DNA of 64,000 bases. It comes from Bedellia somnulentella. Taxonomy: Eukaryota; Arthropoda; Insecta; Lepidoptera; Bedelliidae. The notes beneath the pieces are model-generated. The model ran no database searches. It worked only from the letters and a program-made list of their open reading frames with translations, and was not told the DNA's origin. This document shows, one piece after another, positions 42,409 through 54,355 of the stretch; within the stretch, counting starts at the first letter, position 1; each line of letters begins with the position of its first letter. Position numbers and translations under genes: made by a program. The DNA is taken from assembly GCA_963576735.1 (NCBI GenBank), contig OY755183.1, positions 8,885,213 through 8,949,212 on the forward strand. The letters run 5' to 3'.

Positions 42409-42482
42409 ATGACTCCGTGGTCTGTCGGTTAAGAGCTCGGCTTCAAATCCAAAGATCTCATGGTTGATCCCCAGAGGGATAT
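42409..42482 (+). repeat. tRNA-derived SINE relic
   Basis: CTCCGTGGTCTGTCGGTTAA with AGAGCTCGGCTTCAAATCC and a poor B box (GGTTGATCCCC). Similar in layout to the relic at 17.85 kb. Confidence 0.4.
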
Positions 42483-42681
42483 ACTCTTTTTTTATCAGTG
42501 TTGAGGGATGTTGCTAGCTTAAATCAGATTATTGTCTTAAATTGATGATTCCGAGCTTCTGAGGGCACGTTATCATGGTATTGGTCGTAAAACTTTCAAT
42601 CATAAAGTAAGTTAGAGAGTCTCAGAGGTCAGGATATATATTGGGGAAATAAAAGTATTAGTTGAGTTTCAGAAAAAAAAG

Positions 42682-42895
42682 CCGTGTTGTGCTGGCTTAG
42701 AATGTCACTACCCCTTTCTACACACGGGTGTCGCAAGAGGCGACTACGGGTATGGGGCTTTTTTAAGTGGTTTTTCGACGATGCGGTTGGAGGCCCATCA
42801 CCAATATTGTCATCTATCAACTTCCAAATGTGGCTGAAGAGTTTCTAGCTCTGAAGCTCTCGCTACCCCTTTTTGGGATATACGGCCGTGAGTTT
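42682..42895 (+). mobile_element. SINE-A copy (subfamily 2)
   Basis: GCCGTGTTGTGCTGGCTTAG to ACGGCCGTGAGTTTTTATA, lacking about 25 bp of the middle. Confidence 0.85.
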
Positions 42896-43165
42896 TTATA
42901 TATTCTTGAATAATGGTAACAGTATTGTTTATTATGCGGTGAATTGAAAGAATAAGGGAACAATTAAGAAATAATCAGCAATCTTAAAAAAATACAAAAA
43001 TACTAGAATACCGAATACTATGATAAACATAAAATTTTGTTAAATAAACAATATTCTCATTTATAGGTCGATAACTTAGATTTAACATCCATTGCTTTAT
43101 CGGAAAACGATTTTTAAGTTAGGAGCTTTGAATTTAGTTGCGGTGTAAGCAATCAAATAAAGCTT

Positions 43166-43412
43166 GCTGTGTAGTGTCGGCTTAAAATAGCACTACCCTA
43201 TTTCTTTCAGTGGGTGTACGTAAGAGGCGACTAACGGTATTGGGGCCTTTGAGGGATTTTTGGGCGATGCGGTTGGCGAGACCCATCACCAACAACCTTT
43301 ATTTCACCATCTTTTCGCCACGCAACTTCCAAAAGTGGCTGAGGAATGTCTAACTTCTTAGCTCTGGCTACCTCTTCTAGGGATTTATAGCCGTGAGTAT
43401 ATGTGTGTAAGT
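43166..43412 (+). mobile_element. SINE-A copy, full length
   Basis: GCTGTGTAGTGTCGGC head, GCGATGCGGTTGGCGAGACC, and a GCCGTGAGTATATGTGTG tail. GCAATCAA occurs near both ends and may be part of a target duplication. Confidence 0.9.
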
Positions 43413-43979
43413 AGGCAATCAACACATATTTAAAGCTACCAAACTACTTAACAAAATATAGCTCGCAAGATGTTTTATATAATTTGATGATAATTATTTC
43501 TTAACGACTTTGTGTTAAAAATATATAGTTACGTACTGAATAAAATATTTAAAACCATATGCATGATTCACTAGCATATAAAATCTTTGTTAAAACTTAC
43601 TGACTTTTGATATCGTCAGCAATCAAATCACTAAGCTTTACAACTATTATCGAGGTAAGTCAGTGTTAATTGCACCACCTTTTGCTTGAACTTTGACAGA
43701 TACAAGATAAATTTACATTTATGTAATGACACAGCAGTATTATTGTACTTTGCAAGTTACACTCGAGGTGTAATTATATTCACGTAAATAAACGACAATG
43801 TGCACATTTGTCTGTTGGTCTTAACATGTTGTAATGTGTTTGTAATCGTATGCGAAATTTGTCATGTCAATTCATGTACCTGGAACATGTATGTCTTCCG
43901 AATATTATTTGATGTGCAGTATTTTTAGGTAGTCAGATTATTTATAATCGAAGGAAAAAAGGATATACTTTCTACATCT

Positions 43980-44222
43980 GCTGTGTAGTGTCGGCTTAGA
44001 ATAGCACTACCCCTTTTCTTCCGGTGGGTGTACGTAAGAGGCGACAAACGGTATTGGGGCTTTTTAAGGGATTTTTGGGCGATGCTGTTGGAGACTCATC
44101 ACCAACAACCTTTATTTTACCATCTTTTCCCCACGCAACTTCCAAAAGTGGCTGAGGAATTTCTAATTCGTTAGCTCTCCCTTCTAGGGATTTATAGCCG
44201 TGAGTATATGTATGTATGTATG
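43980..44222 (+). mobile_element. SINE-A copy with perfect target duplication
   Basis: Full-length copy flanked by TACTTTCTACAT at 43966-43977 and 44223-44234, a perfect 12-bp duplication. This defines both ends of the family: GCTGTGTAG at the head (two extra bases precede it) and (TATG)n at the tail. Confidence 0.95.
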
Positions 44223-44234
44223 TACTTTCTACAT

Positions 44235-44787
44235 AAACATGATACAATGAACATACTTTATACCTACCTTTCAGAATTAAATAACTATATCTTAATTTCC
44301 GAATCTCCCAAACCTCCAACAGACATATATTCACACACAACACTCACACTCGACATACATACACAAACATTTTACTTACTCTAAAGGATGTCCTTATATT
44401 AATATTGTTTTCTATTTAATTTCAATTTGTATGGTTCGATAATTTATCAAGTTATTATTATTTCTTTTTAAATTTTATTCTTTTATTCCTATTTTTACGA
44501 AGTTTTACGAAGTTGAACAAGCATCCGTTGTACTTCCCTATGACCCTTTCTTATAGGTTTAACCTAGTAAAGGGAATAGAGTCTTCCATACGACTTATTA
44601 TAATTTATTGATAAATAAAGCTTAATTGTTTTATAAGCCCATTTGTTCTTTTTTATGCTGATTTAATAAAAAAATGATTTGATTTGAATAAAATAGAGAA
44701 TTGGTGCCTCAATGAAAATATTGGCGAACGTAAGGAAAAAAGACATACTTATCAGTATCGGAATAAATGTAGTAAGTACTAAAAAGC
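44235..44787. other. AT-rich DNA without genes
   Basis: No coding or repeat signature was recognised. Confidence 0.4.
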
Positions 44788-44970
44788 AATGTAGTGTCAG
44801 CTGATAATAATATTGTCTAAGCTATGTCTTCTAGTGGATGTCCCCTGAGGCGACTAAGAAGATTTTTTTAATGGAATTTATGTGTTGGTCGGGCTATGTG
44901 GACATGGCTGCCCTTCTTCGACCATCATTTATTTTGCTATCTTTTCCCTACTTAGCTTCCAAAAAACCAC
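44788..44970 (+). repeat. SINE-A relic
   Basis: TGTAGTGTCAGCTGATAATA, GAGGCGACTAAGAAG, GTTGGTCGGGCTATGTGG and TTTTCCCTACTTAGCTTCC follow the family order at high divergence. Confidence 0.55.
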
Positions 44971-45704
44971 AACCTTCCACAAACTACGCTATTGTTTCTG
45001 TTTATATTTTATGATTTTATGTTTAGATTTAACTTATGAGAAGATATTATTATAAAAGACAGAGAGATAGAAGAAACAGAAAAGAAACGTCTTATTGTTC
45101 CTAAATTTTATTGCAATTGATTTCTTGAATAGAATATCTGACAGGTTACATTTGGGAATAAACTATACTTACATTGCTAACACTAATACAAAAGTTGTCC
45201 ACATGCTTCTTCAATTAGGTGGTATAAATGTTGTTTTAATCTGTACTGGTAATTTGAAATTATGCTTTCTTAATTATTCACAAAATACTACTATTTCTAT
45301 TAATTTTGTTTCCTAAATTCAAATACCAAAAGACCAACAAACTGGTACAAAACAAATCACGTTCTAATAATTTCCTTGTACACTTTTCCTCTTCCAAGTT
45401 TCTGTATCAAATGTTTCGTATGATGAGTAATTAACAAACGATAAAGACCCGTATACACACAGTTAGGACTCGTTAATGAACTGTCAAACGCAGCAGTCTA
45501 TTGTTTCCTGCATTTCTATTTCCTATTCACCAAATTACCTGTCTCCTCTGACACTTCCCTTTGTCGAGTAGCGCCTAATTTCGCTACGTGTGATGAGTAT
45601 GCTAGCAGAATGGTATAACGCATTTACTACAATAATTTCAAATGATGGTGCCGTGTGTCGGAATAGAGAACTTATTATTTACTTTGATTAAACATACAAA
45701 CATT
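44971..45704. other. AT-rich DNA without genes
   Basis: Only small frames without coding character. Confidence 0.4.
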
Positions 45705-45875
45705 ATACTTTAATCGGCATTAAATCCTAAAAAAAGGGTAACCAAAGTTTTAAACTAAAAGAGAGAAAAAGAGAGACTAGAAAAGAGAGGGGGAAAGATG
45801 GTAATAAAACGGATGGTTGGTAATTTGCCTCCAGCCACATCACCCACCAATCATTAAAAAAGCCTAAACTACACA
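45705..45875 (-). repeat. SINE-A relic
   Basis: CGGCATTAAATCC, AAAGGGTAACCAAAG and GCCTCCAGCCACATCACCC. Just beyond it, 45876-45915, a GGTACAA/AGGTA direct repeat occurs several times. Confidence 0.5.
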
Positions 45876-45919
45876 AAGAAGGTACAAGGTAGGTACAAAG
45901 GTACAAGGTAGGTAGATAC

Positions 45920-46430
45920 AAGATTTGTTATCGGAACTTTAAAGTTTGCTCTAGATTTTATCTTACTGCAACAAATAAAATACTTATGTTATTATAAATG
46001 TTAAACCAAACATAAGAAGTAAGAGATAAAATAATAAGTTTTTGATTTTATGAAATACATTTTTCAATAAGCTTTATTCACTCTTCTAGAATTAATTTTC
46101 TCACAATTTTCATTTCGATAACCTAAAATCTAAACTGATTCCAAAAACCAATTTCATGCAAATTGAATGCTACTTTTCATCGAAATTCGAAATAGACGAT
46201 TAAGTTCAGTTAGCATCGACTGAATGAGCACAGTACATCTAATCAAGGTACCAAGTTTCCAACTTTGTAAACAATACTTGGCAACTGTTAATGGACTTGC
46301 GAGTTTACAATAGAACGAGCCTTTATATTTAGTAGATCAATTGGAATATTTACTTTTATATCGATCAATATCAAAATACTTTGGCGTAGGGGTTGGGAAA
46401 GATTCCAAATAAGATTTTTATCATTTGGTG
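45920..46430. other. AT-rich DNA without genes
   Basis: No coding or repeat signature was recognised. Confidence 0.4.
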
Positions 46431-46437
46431 TTTAAAC

Positions 46438-46798
46438 ATAACAAAACATAAACGTTCACGCCGAATATCCCCGAAGGGATTGGCAGAGGTACTAATACTT
46501 CTGAACATCACGTGACATTGTCACCTGGTGTTCAGAGTACCCACGTTTTGCATGGACAGTGTACTCACGTGATAGGGGGCAGGCCTATCGCCGTTTTTGT
46601 ACGAATACACTGTCACATGACTAAGTACAACTCAGCCATGTGGGTTTCCTCACGATGTTTTCCCTCACCGTAAACAACCGTGATAAATTAACCACACATA
46701 TGTCTTTAGAAAAGGTGTAGGCCCGACCCGGGATTTGAACACTAGTCGCTTGCACGTCAACCGGTGTTCTACCCACTGAGCTATCACGCCACGTCGTC
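46438..46798 (-). mobile_element. SINE-B copy, near full length, with target duplication
   Basis: It runs from the tail (ATAACAAAACATAAACG) to the tRNA-like head (CACTGAGCTATCACGCC) on the minus strand. GTGTTTAAAC at 46428-46437 and 46799-46808 is a perfect 10-bp duplication. Confidence 0.92.
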
Positions 46799-46904
46799 GT
46801 GTTTAAACTATCCTTTTTTTTATTTTTCAGTTTTTAGTAATTAAATCGGGAATATGGAGGGAGAAGAGTAGACTAGACTAGACATATATAGAGAGAACTA
46901 CTCC

Positions 46905-46985
46905 ATACGTACATATACACACGGCTATAAATATTAAAAATCAGTAGCGAAACCTACAGAATTAAAAAAAACGGAGCTTGTCATG
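46905..46985 (-). repeat. SINE-A 3' relic
   Basis: ACATATACACACGGCTATAA and TCAGTAGCGAAACC fit the 3' end of the family. Confidence 0.45.
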
Positions 46986-46989
46986 AAAG

Positions 46990-48297
46990 TTTTAGAAAAG
47001 AAGAATCAGTATAATAAACGGTACTAGCAATAACTAAAGACATTTTTTATTTACTTATCTGTAGTATAAACATTCCAAAAACTGCTTATATACATACAAA
47101 AGTACTATATATTTTTATTAGGAATCATAATTCGCTGCAAAAACTTTGCCCCAACTTGACATCAAAAGTTCAAATCTTATATTAAAACGTTCAAGTTTAA
47201 TTTGCATTCATTAAGATATGCATTTCAAAGCTGCAATTTTAAATAACTCTGATAGGTTTATTAAACCGAGAAAGACTATTGGAAAAATGAATTTAAGACC
47301 AACTTTGTCTTCGGTCACTGCTCACTATTACTTCTGAAACATATTGCAATGAGTAAAAATAGTTTTATGAATACCATCTCATAGCAATTAATTCGTTCAT
47401 TTGCATTCGAATCTTATCTTTAATGAATGCAATAAAATGGAGTATGGCATCGCTTGATTTATTTTATTTTTTAGTAACTGAAGTAACTGGTATATTAAAG
47501 TTTTAGTTTTAAAATTAGAATGCAAATGAAGATGTCTTATGAAATATGAGATAAGCATTTGATAAAAAAAATAAGATAGGAATTTTTTGTCTGTGTGTTT
47601 TGCAGGTGGCAGGTTTGAATCTTATTAAAAACGAAAGAAAATCCAAGTTTTTGAATGATTTTAGAACCTAATTAAAAATACAAAAAAATATAATTTTATG
47701 ATTATAAATTATTCTCCTGTAAGAAACACTTGATGGACCTTATGATTTCAATACTAGTTAAAAGGCAAAGATTTGAATTGAAGCGTATTTATTTAAAAAC
47801 TTATATCTTGCTAAACTATCTTAGCTACAAAGACAAGGTATAACAAAACAAAAAGAGCGTTCTCATTACCAATTCTACGTATTCAAAATCATAAAGCTAT
47901 ATTTCAGTCGCGGCTCATCAACAAATGGAAAACAAAGCACGTATGAAATACGGACTAGAGGACATGAAATATTGCGACCTAAAACGGTATGATATCCAGT
48001 GAAAAGGAGAAATCAGATAAATCGGCGTCAGCTGCATGCTCAGAAAATGTTACGAAATCAAATTGCATATTCCGCGGACGCCAAAATAGGATATACCTTT
48101 CCGTGGATACGTTTTCATTAAACCATTTTATGTCTACAGTTGGTTATAATGCACGTGTAAATGCCTTCAGATATAGGTATATAGATTTCGAAAATTGCGT
48201 TGTTTTTTTTGGAAAAAGACTAGTGTTCAGTCTATTCTTGAGGTGCTTTATTCAGCCAAGCACTCATAAGCTAACGTCCTGGAAATTTAAAAAAAAG
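46990..48297. other. AT-rich DNA without genes
   Basis: A 136-codon open frame starting at 47989 runs into a SINE-B fragment and has no recognisable domain, so it is not called. Confidence 0.4.
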
Positions 48298-48366
48298 AGA
48301 CATAAACGTTCACGTCGTTTATCCCCGAAGGGGTTTGCAGAGGTACCAATACTTCTGAACTCACAC
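48298..48366 (-). repeat. SINE-B 3' fragment
   Basis: ACATAAACGTTCACGTCG, TATCCCCGAAGGGG and GCAGAGGTACCAATACTTCT. Confidence 0.8.
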
Positions 48367-48474
48367 GGCATGCCATTTAAAAAAAACCTTTTCTTATAAA
48401 TTACAATGAAGGGTTTTTTTCACTATGAGACCCTGTACAGTCAGGCAAATAGATTAAACTGACACAATTTTGTT

Positions 48475-48625
48475 ACATACATACATTTATTCACAACTAT
48501 GAAGCGGAAAAACATTGTGAAATAAAGTAAAGCTTATAATTGGTCTCCATCAACATATATCATCTGTTTAAAAAACACATCGGGAAGAAATTTGTTAGTG
48601 CTGTTCTAAGTCGATATAACGCAGC
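48475..48625 (-). repeat. SINE-A copy, internally deleted
   Basis: Tail TACATTTATTCACAACTATG and head GCTGTTCTAAGTCGATATAA with about 90 bp missing between. Confidence 0.6.
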
Positions 48626-49744
48626 GAACTTTTTACGTAATTAACATTACTTTTTACTATAGAAGATTAGAAACGGTACTAATATTTTACATTTTATTCT
48701 CAAAATCCCACTCGATACAGACATGTAGAAAAGCGTATACATCTGCGTTCGACAACCATAAAAGGCATATAGGCAATGAAAGTTGATTTTTCATTTGGTG
48801 CAATATTCTAAAACATTATACATTATGTGTTTATAATATTTTACAATTACAATATCAGTCAATTATACATCCATTGCTGGAAGACGAAAACTGAAGACAA
48901 TCATTGTTTCTTTTTCCTGTTCATTTGCTCGTAAAAAACAGTAGATACTTTCCTAACTTGAGTTTCTAAAGAAAATACGTCGATAGTAGAAGTCCAGATC
49001 TATTAAGGAGAATTGTCCCTAAGTTAGCCAAGTTTCTAAGATGTAAGTTTCAAGTGGTACGTAACCAAAGCATACAGTATTGTAAGAACATCCAATAGTT
49101 ACACAACTGCAAGTTTCTCGGAGATTGAATTTCGAAGTTCTATTCAGTTATGCTTCGTAAAGGCTAAACAAATCAACGTACGATATTGTACTAATTTAAT
49201 TAATAGTTATGCTTTGAGTTAGAATATATTACAAAAATATGATAAATAAATTTGTCCCATGCATTTTTTTGTTACTTTGGCATAAAAATAAAGAAATTTT
49301 TGATTAGATTCGAAATTATAATCAATTATATTAAAAACGGGCACTGAGTTTTAAGCATAATTAGATTCAGTTTAAATCACAAAAGTGTACCTCTATATAT
49401 AAATTTTAAATCTGTTTTTACGATACGTTTTAAGGGTAATTAATGTTATTACGTTTATTTGTATTCTTTGAAATGATCGATAGTTCTGGTTGCCATGAGA
49501 AAAATTGGAGAAGTACTTAGATTTTTTTATTTCCCTAAGGTTATTGTATGTAATAAATTGTATGGTTTTTCTTAGTAACTGACCTAACTTTCCTTGTGTA
49601 ACTTGGTGCAATATAGATAAAAAATATTGATATCACAAGTTATTTAGTTACCTTCAAAAACACTCACCCACGTTTAATCTAGAAAATGCACTCACTTGAT
49701 ATTGCGCAGGATTATTGCTGCACCATGCTGTGAGTACGAACACA
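48626..49744. other. AT-rich DNA without genes
   Basis: No coding or repeat signature was recognised. Confidence 0.4.
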
Positions 49745-49820
49745 AGTGGCCGAATTGACCAATTAGTAAAACACTGCCATTTGGGTTTTCTCACGATGTA
49801 TTCTCTCATCGTTGCACATT
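49745..49820 (-). repeat. SINE-B internal relic
   Basis: CACTGCCATTTGGGTTTTCT, CACGATGTATTCTCTCATCG match the central body on the minus strand. Confidence 0.5.
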
Positions 49821-51024
49821 TTATCTCTCTCTTAATCAAGAGTATTGATTAATTTCGGTAGGTAATGCTTTGGATTTTTCATGAATTCTCATGAAGAGCC
49901 GTCAAGTGTCACATATCGGTTTAAAATAGCATTCTATCTCATTATTGCCATATTTGAATTTAGATTTTTATTCATATTTCAGAATGTTTTTAGTTGTATA
50001 AAAATTTAGTAATAAATTATATAAATTATATTATTTATAAAAGTAAAGGTATGAATATGAAAATAAATATGATGGTATATGAATAAATAATAAAAACTAA
50101 GAATAGTATAATAGAAAGTAATTTGTATAATATATTTAACCCTGTTTTTGCACATTTAGCGTAATTCGCGAAATTTTGGTCCTACAAGTTATTATTTACT
50201 ATAGTTATTGTATTAGAAGAAGTGTGGATACTAACCTATCGGTTTTGGTGCTTATTTATTACACATAAACAAAGACACAAAAATCGATTCTCTTTTTAAA
50301 ATAGTAATAATGGATAAAGAAGTAATCGTCTATCTTCTCTCTAAGTAAGTTATGTGTAACAAATTTCAAATTTATTAAGAATTCTCATATATTTATTGAA
50401 GAAGTATTTACGAATTAGCCTCTGTATTTGACACCATTATTCAGCGGTTACTTTACTCGACAGTGTTATCGACTTTTCTCACTTAAGCCATTACGGTAAT
50501 GTCTTTGGATTTAGATAATATTATCGTCTTTAATGAGCAGTGAAAGCAAAATTCTAGTGACAGTGAATTATGTCTCAATTTTGTTGTGTGTATTTTCCTT
50601 TAATGATGAAATTAGAAAAAACAACAGTATAAGTATAGTATTTGTAAGGAATTTTAATGTTTTTTTTTAAGACGGCATATTAAATAAGAAACAAAAATAT
50701 ACATACTGTGATGTAAATCTGTCTACCGCCTTTTATTTCTTGGAATCTGCATTTTAAAATGCAATCACATCGCATTAGATGGTATGAATAAGAAGAAATT
50801 AATATTCTGAAAAAAATCTTCCACATTATGAAGAAGTACGGTAAAAATTTAAAATCTTAATTTAATTATTTGTGAAATGTTTTCAAATTGTCCTTAGGCT
50901 TGGTAATTTAATGTTATTATTTAATGGGAGGTAAAACTACAGATTTCCGCTCTTTATCGGGCTTGGTGGATTAATAACACTAAATATTTGTATAAACGGG
51001 AAAAAATGCTAATAATAAATTTGA
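49821..51024. other. AT-rich DNA without genes
   Basis: A possible SINE-A head scrap lies at 49905-49945 (AAGTGTCACATATCGG, TTTAAAATAGCATTC). Otherwise nothing. Confidence 0.35.
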
Positions 51025-51122
51025 GTAAAACAAGAGAGATGTGTCAAAATCGTACAAAGTGGCGATCAATAGACTCTGCCTACGCCGCCAATTGGAGTAA
51101 TAGGCGTCAGTAAAAGTATGTA
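51025..51122 (+). repeat. LINE-beta 3' end
   Basis: GAGAGATGTGTCAAAATCGT, AAAGTGGCGATCAATAGACT, CTGCCTACGCC, TAGGCGTCAGTA-AAGTATG. Confidence 0.75.
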
Positions 51123-51164
51123 AGTAAGGAAAAATATGGTAAACAAATAGAAAAACATGATAAG

Positions 51165-51305
51165 TATTCGGCTATAAATCCCCAAAAAGGGTAACTAGTG
51201 CTTCAGAGTTAAAAATGCCTTGGCTACTTTTAGAAAACCCTTCTTTTGTAATCTTGTTAATGACATCCTAAAATAAATGCTATTGTAAGCCGACATCACG
51301 CAGTA
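51165..51305 (-). repeat. SINE-A copy, internally deleted
   Basis: TTCGGCTATAAATCCCCAAA, GGCTACTTTTAGAAAACC and TTGTAAGCCGACATCACGC. Confidence 0.65.
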
Positions 51306-52218
51306 AATCACGACTGGATGTCATGGTTAGTAAAATTTTCTAATAGCATACAAATTTATGTGATAAGCTCGGAACAAATTTTAAAAGTGAACTTTTAGAA
51401 ACTTTGAAGTAAAACTTTTTCAAAGCTTTTCGAACAGTTTAGCGTCATTTTTGAGGGATGAATTCTTTACTGTTCATTTTAGCTATGAATATTTTATATT
51501 TCAGATACAGATTAAGATAATTATAAGATTAAAAACAGAACTTATCTATCAAATTTATCGCTTTACATTAAAGTCTTGTCTATAACCATTAAGGTTACTT
51601 CGAGCTCATGGGAGTGAGTTTGAGAGGAAATAAGATGGCTTAATAAAATATCCTCGTGATAGGTTTCGAAACACATCATCTACCGCCTCTTCTAAAGCTA
51701 CCAATCCAATATTTGCTTGTCTATGCGAAATGTAAGTAGGTTTTTTTTGTTAAGCAGAATATTTCCGGTATAATAATTCAATTTTATTAAAACATCATGC
51801 AATTTTTGGATATGGATATATTTTATGACTTTATCACGGACAACCAATTTATTATATCACAAAATAGATGTATCTTTGACCTACTAAAATTCTGTTCAAG
51901 GAATGACTGATTTTTATCTGAATCATCTAATTAAAATGAAACATCTCATGACTTAGTGCTAATTCGGCAAAGTGGGATTTTCCAAGATAGTTTTCTCATT
52001 ACCCGGATACCATTTAACAATATGACTTCAGAAATGCTGCAAGTTGCAGAAAAGTCTAAGAAGTAGACCTAAACCTAATAGTAAGAATATAACCAGAGTT
52101 TACATTATTATGGGCTGATTTGTTTAGAAGGTTTTGCAATAAAGTAATTGTTAGAGGAGACATAGATCTCAAAATAGGTATAAACTAATTAATCCCAATC
52201 ATAATACTTTACATCACT
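51306..52218. other. AT-rich DNA without genes
   Basis: No supported feature. Confidence 0.4.
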
Positions 52219-52236
52219 GTTATCTTGATAATTTAT

Positions 52237-52582
52237 ATCACCGGTTATCGTGCAAACGACTAGGGTTCGAATCCCAGGTCGGGCTTACACCAATTTGTCT
52301 TTTCTAAAGACATACGTGTGGTTTATTTATCACGGTTGTTAACGGTGAGGGAAAACATCGTGAGGAAACCCACATGGCTGAGTTGTACTTAGTCATGTGA
52401 CAGTGTATTCGTACAAAACGGCGATAGGCTTGCCCCCTATCACGTGAGTACACTGTCCATGCAAAACGTGGGTACTCTGAACACCAGGTGACAAAGTCAC
52501 GTGATGTTCAGAAGTATTAGTACCTCTGCCAACCCCTTCGGGGATATTCGGCGTGAACGTTTATGTTATGTTATGTTATTAT
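52237..52582 (+). mobile_element. SINE-B copy with 18-bp target duplication
   Basis: It begins inside the tRNA-like head (CCGGTTATCGTGCAAACGAC) and ends in TTATGTTATGTTATTAT. GTTATCTTGATAATTTAT at 52219-52236 recurs perfectly at 52583-52600. Confidence 0.93.
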
Positions 52583-52621
52583 GTTATCTTGATAATTTAT
52601 CTAAGGTGTGAATTAAAAAAT

Positions 52622-52735
52622 AACCGTGATAGCTCAGTGGGTAGAACACCGCCTATCATAAAGACAAAGACCCGAGGCGGCCCTACATGTTCCGAAATAT
52701 TAGTAGCCCTGCCACTCTTTCGAAAATATAATATA
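52622..52735 (+). mobile_element. SINE-B copy, internally deleted
   Basis: The head AACCGTGATAGCTCAGTGGG and the B-box zone join directly to ATGTTCCGAAATATTAGTAG and CTCTTTCGAAAATAT from the 3' part, so about 230 bp of body is missing. Confidence 0.75.
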
Positions 52736-52750
52736 TTTTTGAAGGAGAGG

Positions 52751-52783
52751 AAACGTACACCTTATATTATAAGGTGTACGTTT
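52751..52783. repeat. 33-bp perfect palindrome
   Basis: AAACGTACACCTTATA, one T, then its exact reverse complement: a 16-bp stem with a single-base centre. Confidence 0.95.
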
Positions 52784-52980
52784 GAGTCTTCAGGCATGAA
52801 TAAAAAGCACTAAGATATTATCTCAAGACAATTAGTATATCATCGTATATTGTGTAGTGAGCAACACGAGCTTACCCTGAACAGTGCAAGTTGGCCACTA
52901 GCCCACAGCGCTGGCTTAGACCGGCTTGGCAAACAAATATACAGATACACAGATACAAACAAATATAAACCTATTTCATA

Positions 52981-53213
52981 GCTGTGTAGTGTCGGCTTAG
53001 AATAGCACTACTCATTATTTCCCGTGGGTGTTCGTAAGAGGCGATAAAGGGTATTGGGGTCAATGTGATTGGAGACCCATCACTAAAAGCCTTTGTTTTA
53101 CGATCTTTTCCCCACTCATCTTTCCAAAAGTGGCTGAGGAACTTCTACTTCCTTAGCTCTGGCTACCCCTTCTAGGGATTTATAGCCGTGAGCATATGTA
53201 TGTATGTATGTTT
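52981..53213 (+). mobile_element. SINE-A copy
   Basis: GCTGTGTAGTGTCGGC to GCCGTGAGCATATGTATG, with about 20 bp missing after GGGTATTGGGG. Confidence 0.9.
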
Positions 53214-53687
53214 GCATCTATATCTAAAACCGACCTCTTTTGCACTCAAAATCCAAGCTAGCACCATGCTCATATTTTTGCAATAAGGAACACTTAGCAC
53301 TTTCGAAACTAACTAAATTTCAATAAGCATTTCCTAACTTAACTAACTATATATCACTCTAATGGATGATACAAGCAGTTAGCGATACTTAGGAACGGGT
53401 TGGTGTGTGCTCGTTGCCTCTGTTAGTTAATTAAGCTCGCACAACTCATCTGATACTAATGAAGAATCGATATGAGAAGGAATGCAATTAAGGAACTTAT
53501 CGATGCAGTGGACTGGAATTCGGATAAATGAATCGATTCAAATTGTTACACGAGCATCGTGTTTGTTCGTGACGTGTTTCGCAGTATATTTATAATAATA
53601 ATTTTAATGATATTTTTGAGGAGTTTTTATTTTAATTCTTGGATTTACAAGTTGTAAGACAGACTAGCATGTAGTGTTTGTTAGTTT
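53214..53687. other. unassigned DNA
   Basis: 53330-53600 is repeat-free and less AT-rich, but no exon is supported. Confidence 0.35.
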
Positions 53688-53755
53688 AACATACATACAC
53701 TAAACACTCATGCTATAAGTTCCTATTGGGATGAGCAGAGACTGTGGATGATTTT
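53688..53755 (-). repeat. LINE-beta 3' end fragment
   Basis: ACACTCATGCTATAAGTTCC and TTGGGATGAGCAGAGACTGT match the LINE-beta 3' end on the minus strand. Confidence 0.65.
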
Positions 53756-53797
53756 GGAAAGTTATAATAAGCAATTATTTTAAGTTTATAAGGTTAC

Positions 53798-53930
53798 ATA
53801 TATATTCTCAAGCCTCTAGAAGTAGCTTGACCATACGAAATTCCTCAGCCAATATTGAAAATTTAATGGGGAAAAGATTGTAAAATAAAAGTTTTTAGTG
53901 AGGGGTGAGTGACCAGCGACGGCACACCCT
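53798..53930 (-). repeat. SINE-A relic
   Basis: ACATATATATTCTCAAGCC, GAAATTCCTCAGCC, AATGGGGAAAAGATTG and GGGTGAGTGACCAGCGAC in order. Confidence 0.6.
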
Positions 53931-54355
53931 TAGAAACTGAAAAGTTCAGTTTTAAATACGTTCATAATAACTTTTATACATGTATATTTTACAAGCAAAG
54001 CAAACATTATTAAATAAATACCTAAATCCATAAAATAGAGCTTTGAGTAAAATAATGGCCGACATATTGCCAGTATCACCATAGGGAATGCGAAGGTATG
54101 TTGTTGATATGCAATTGGCATTTCGATACTATGTGCTAGTTGTGGCATGTCCTGTCTATAATGATTTGTAGACGGGTGGTGCGAAACGACATTTAGCCTG
54201 CTATTATTAGGGTTTATACCATTTAGTACTGTTCATAATAATTTTGGTTGAAGAGTAATGCTTATATAGGAATAATTGATAAAATGAAGTATTATAAGAT
54301 AAAGGAGGTACCCTTTTTATAATTAAAAATATTTCATATAAATAAATAAAAAGAG
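53931..54355. other. AT-rich DNA without genes
   Basis: No supported feature. Confidence 0.4.

Noticed and set aside
47989..48399. 136-codon plus-strand frame
   Set aside because: No recognisable domain or splice context, and its last third is a SINE-B fragment.
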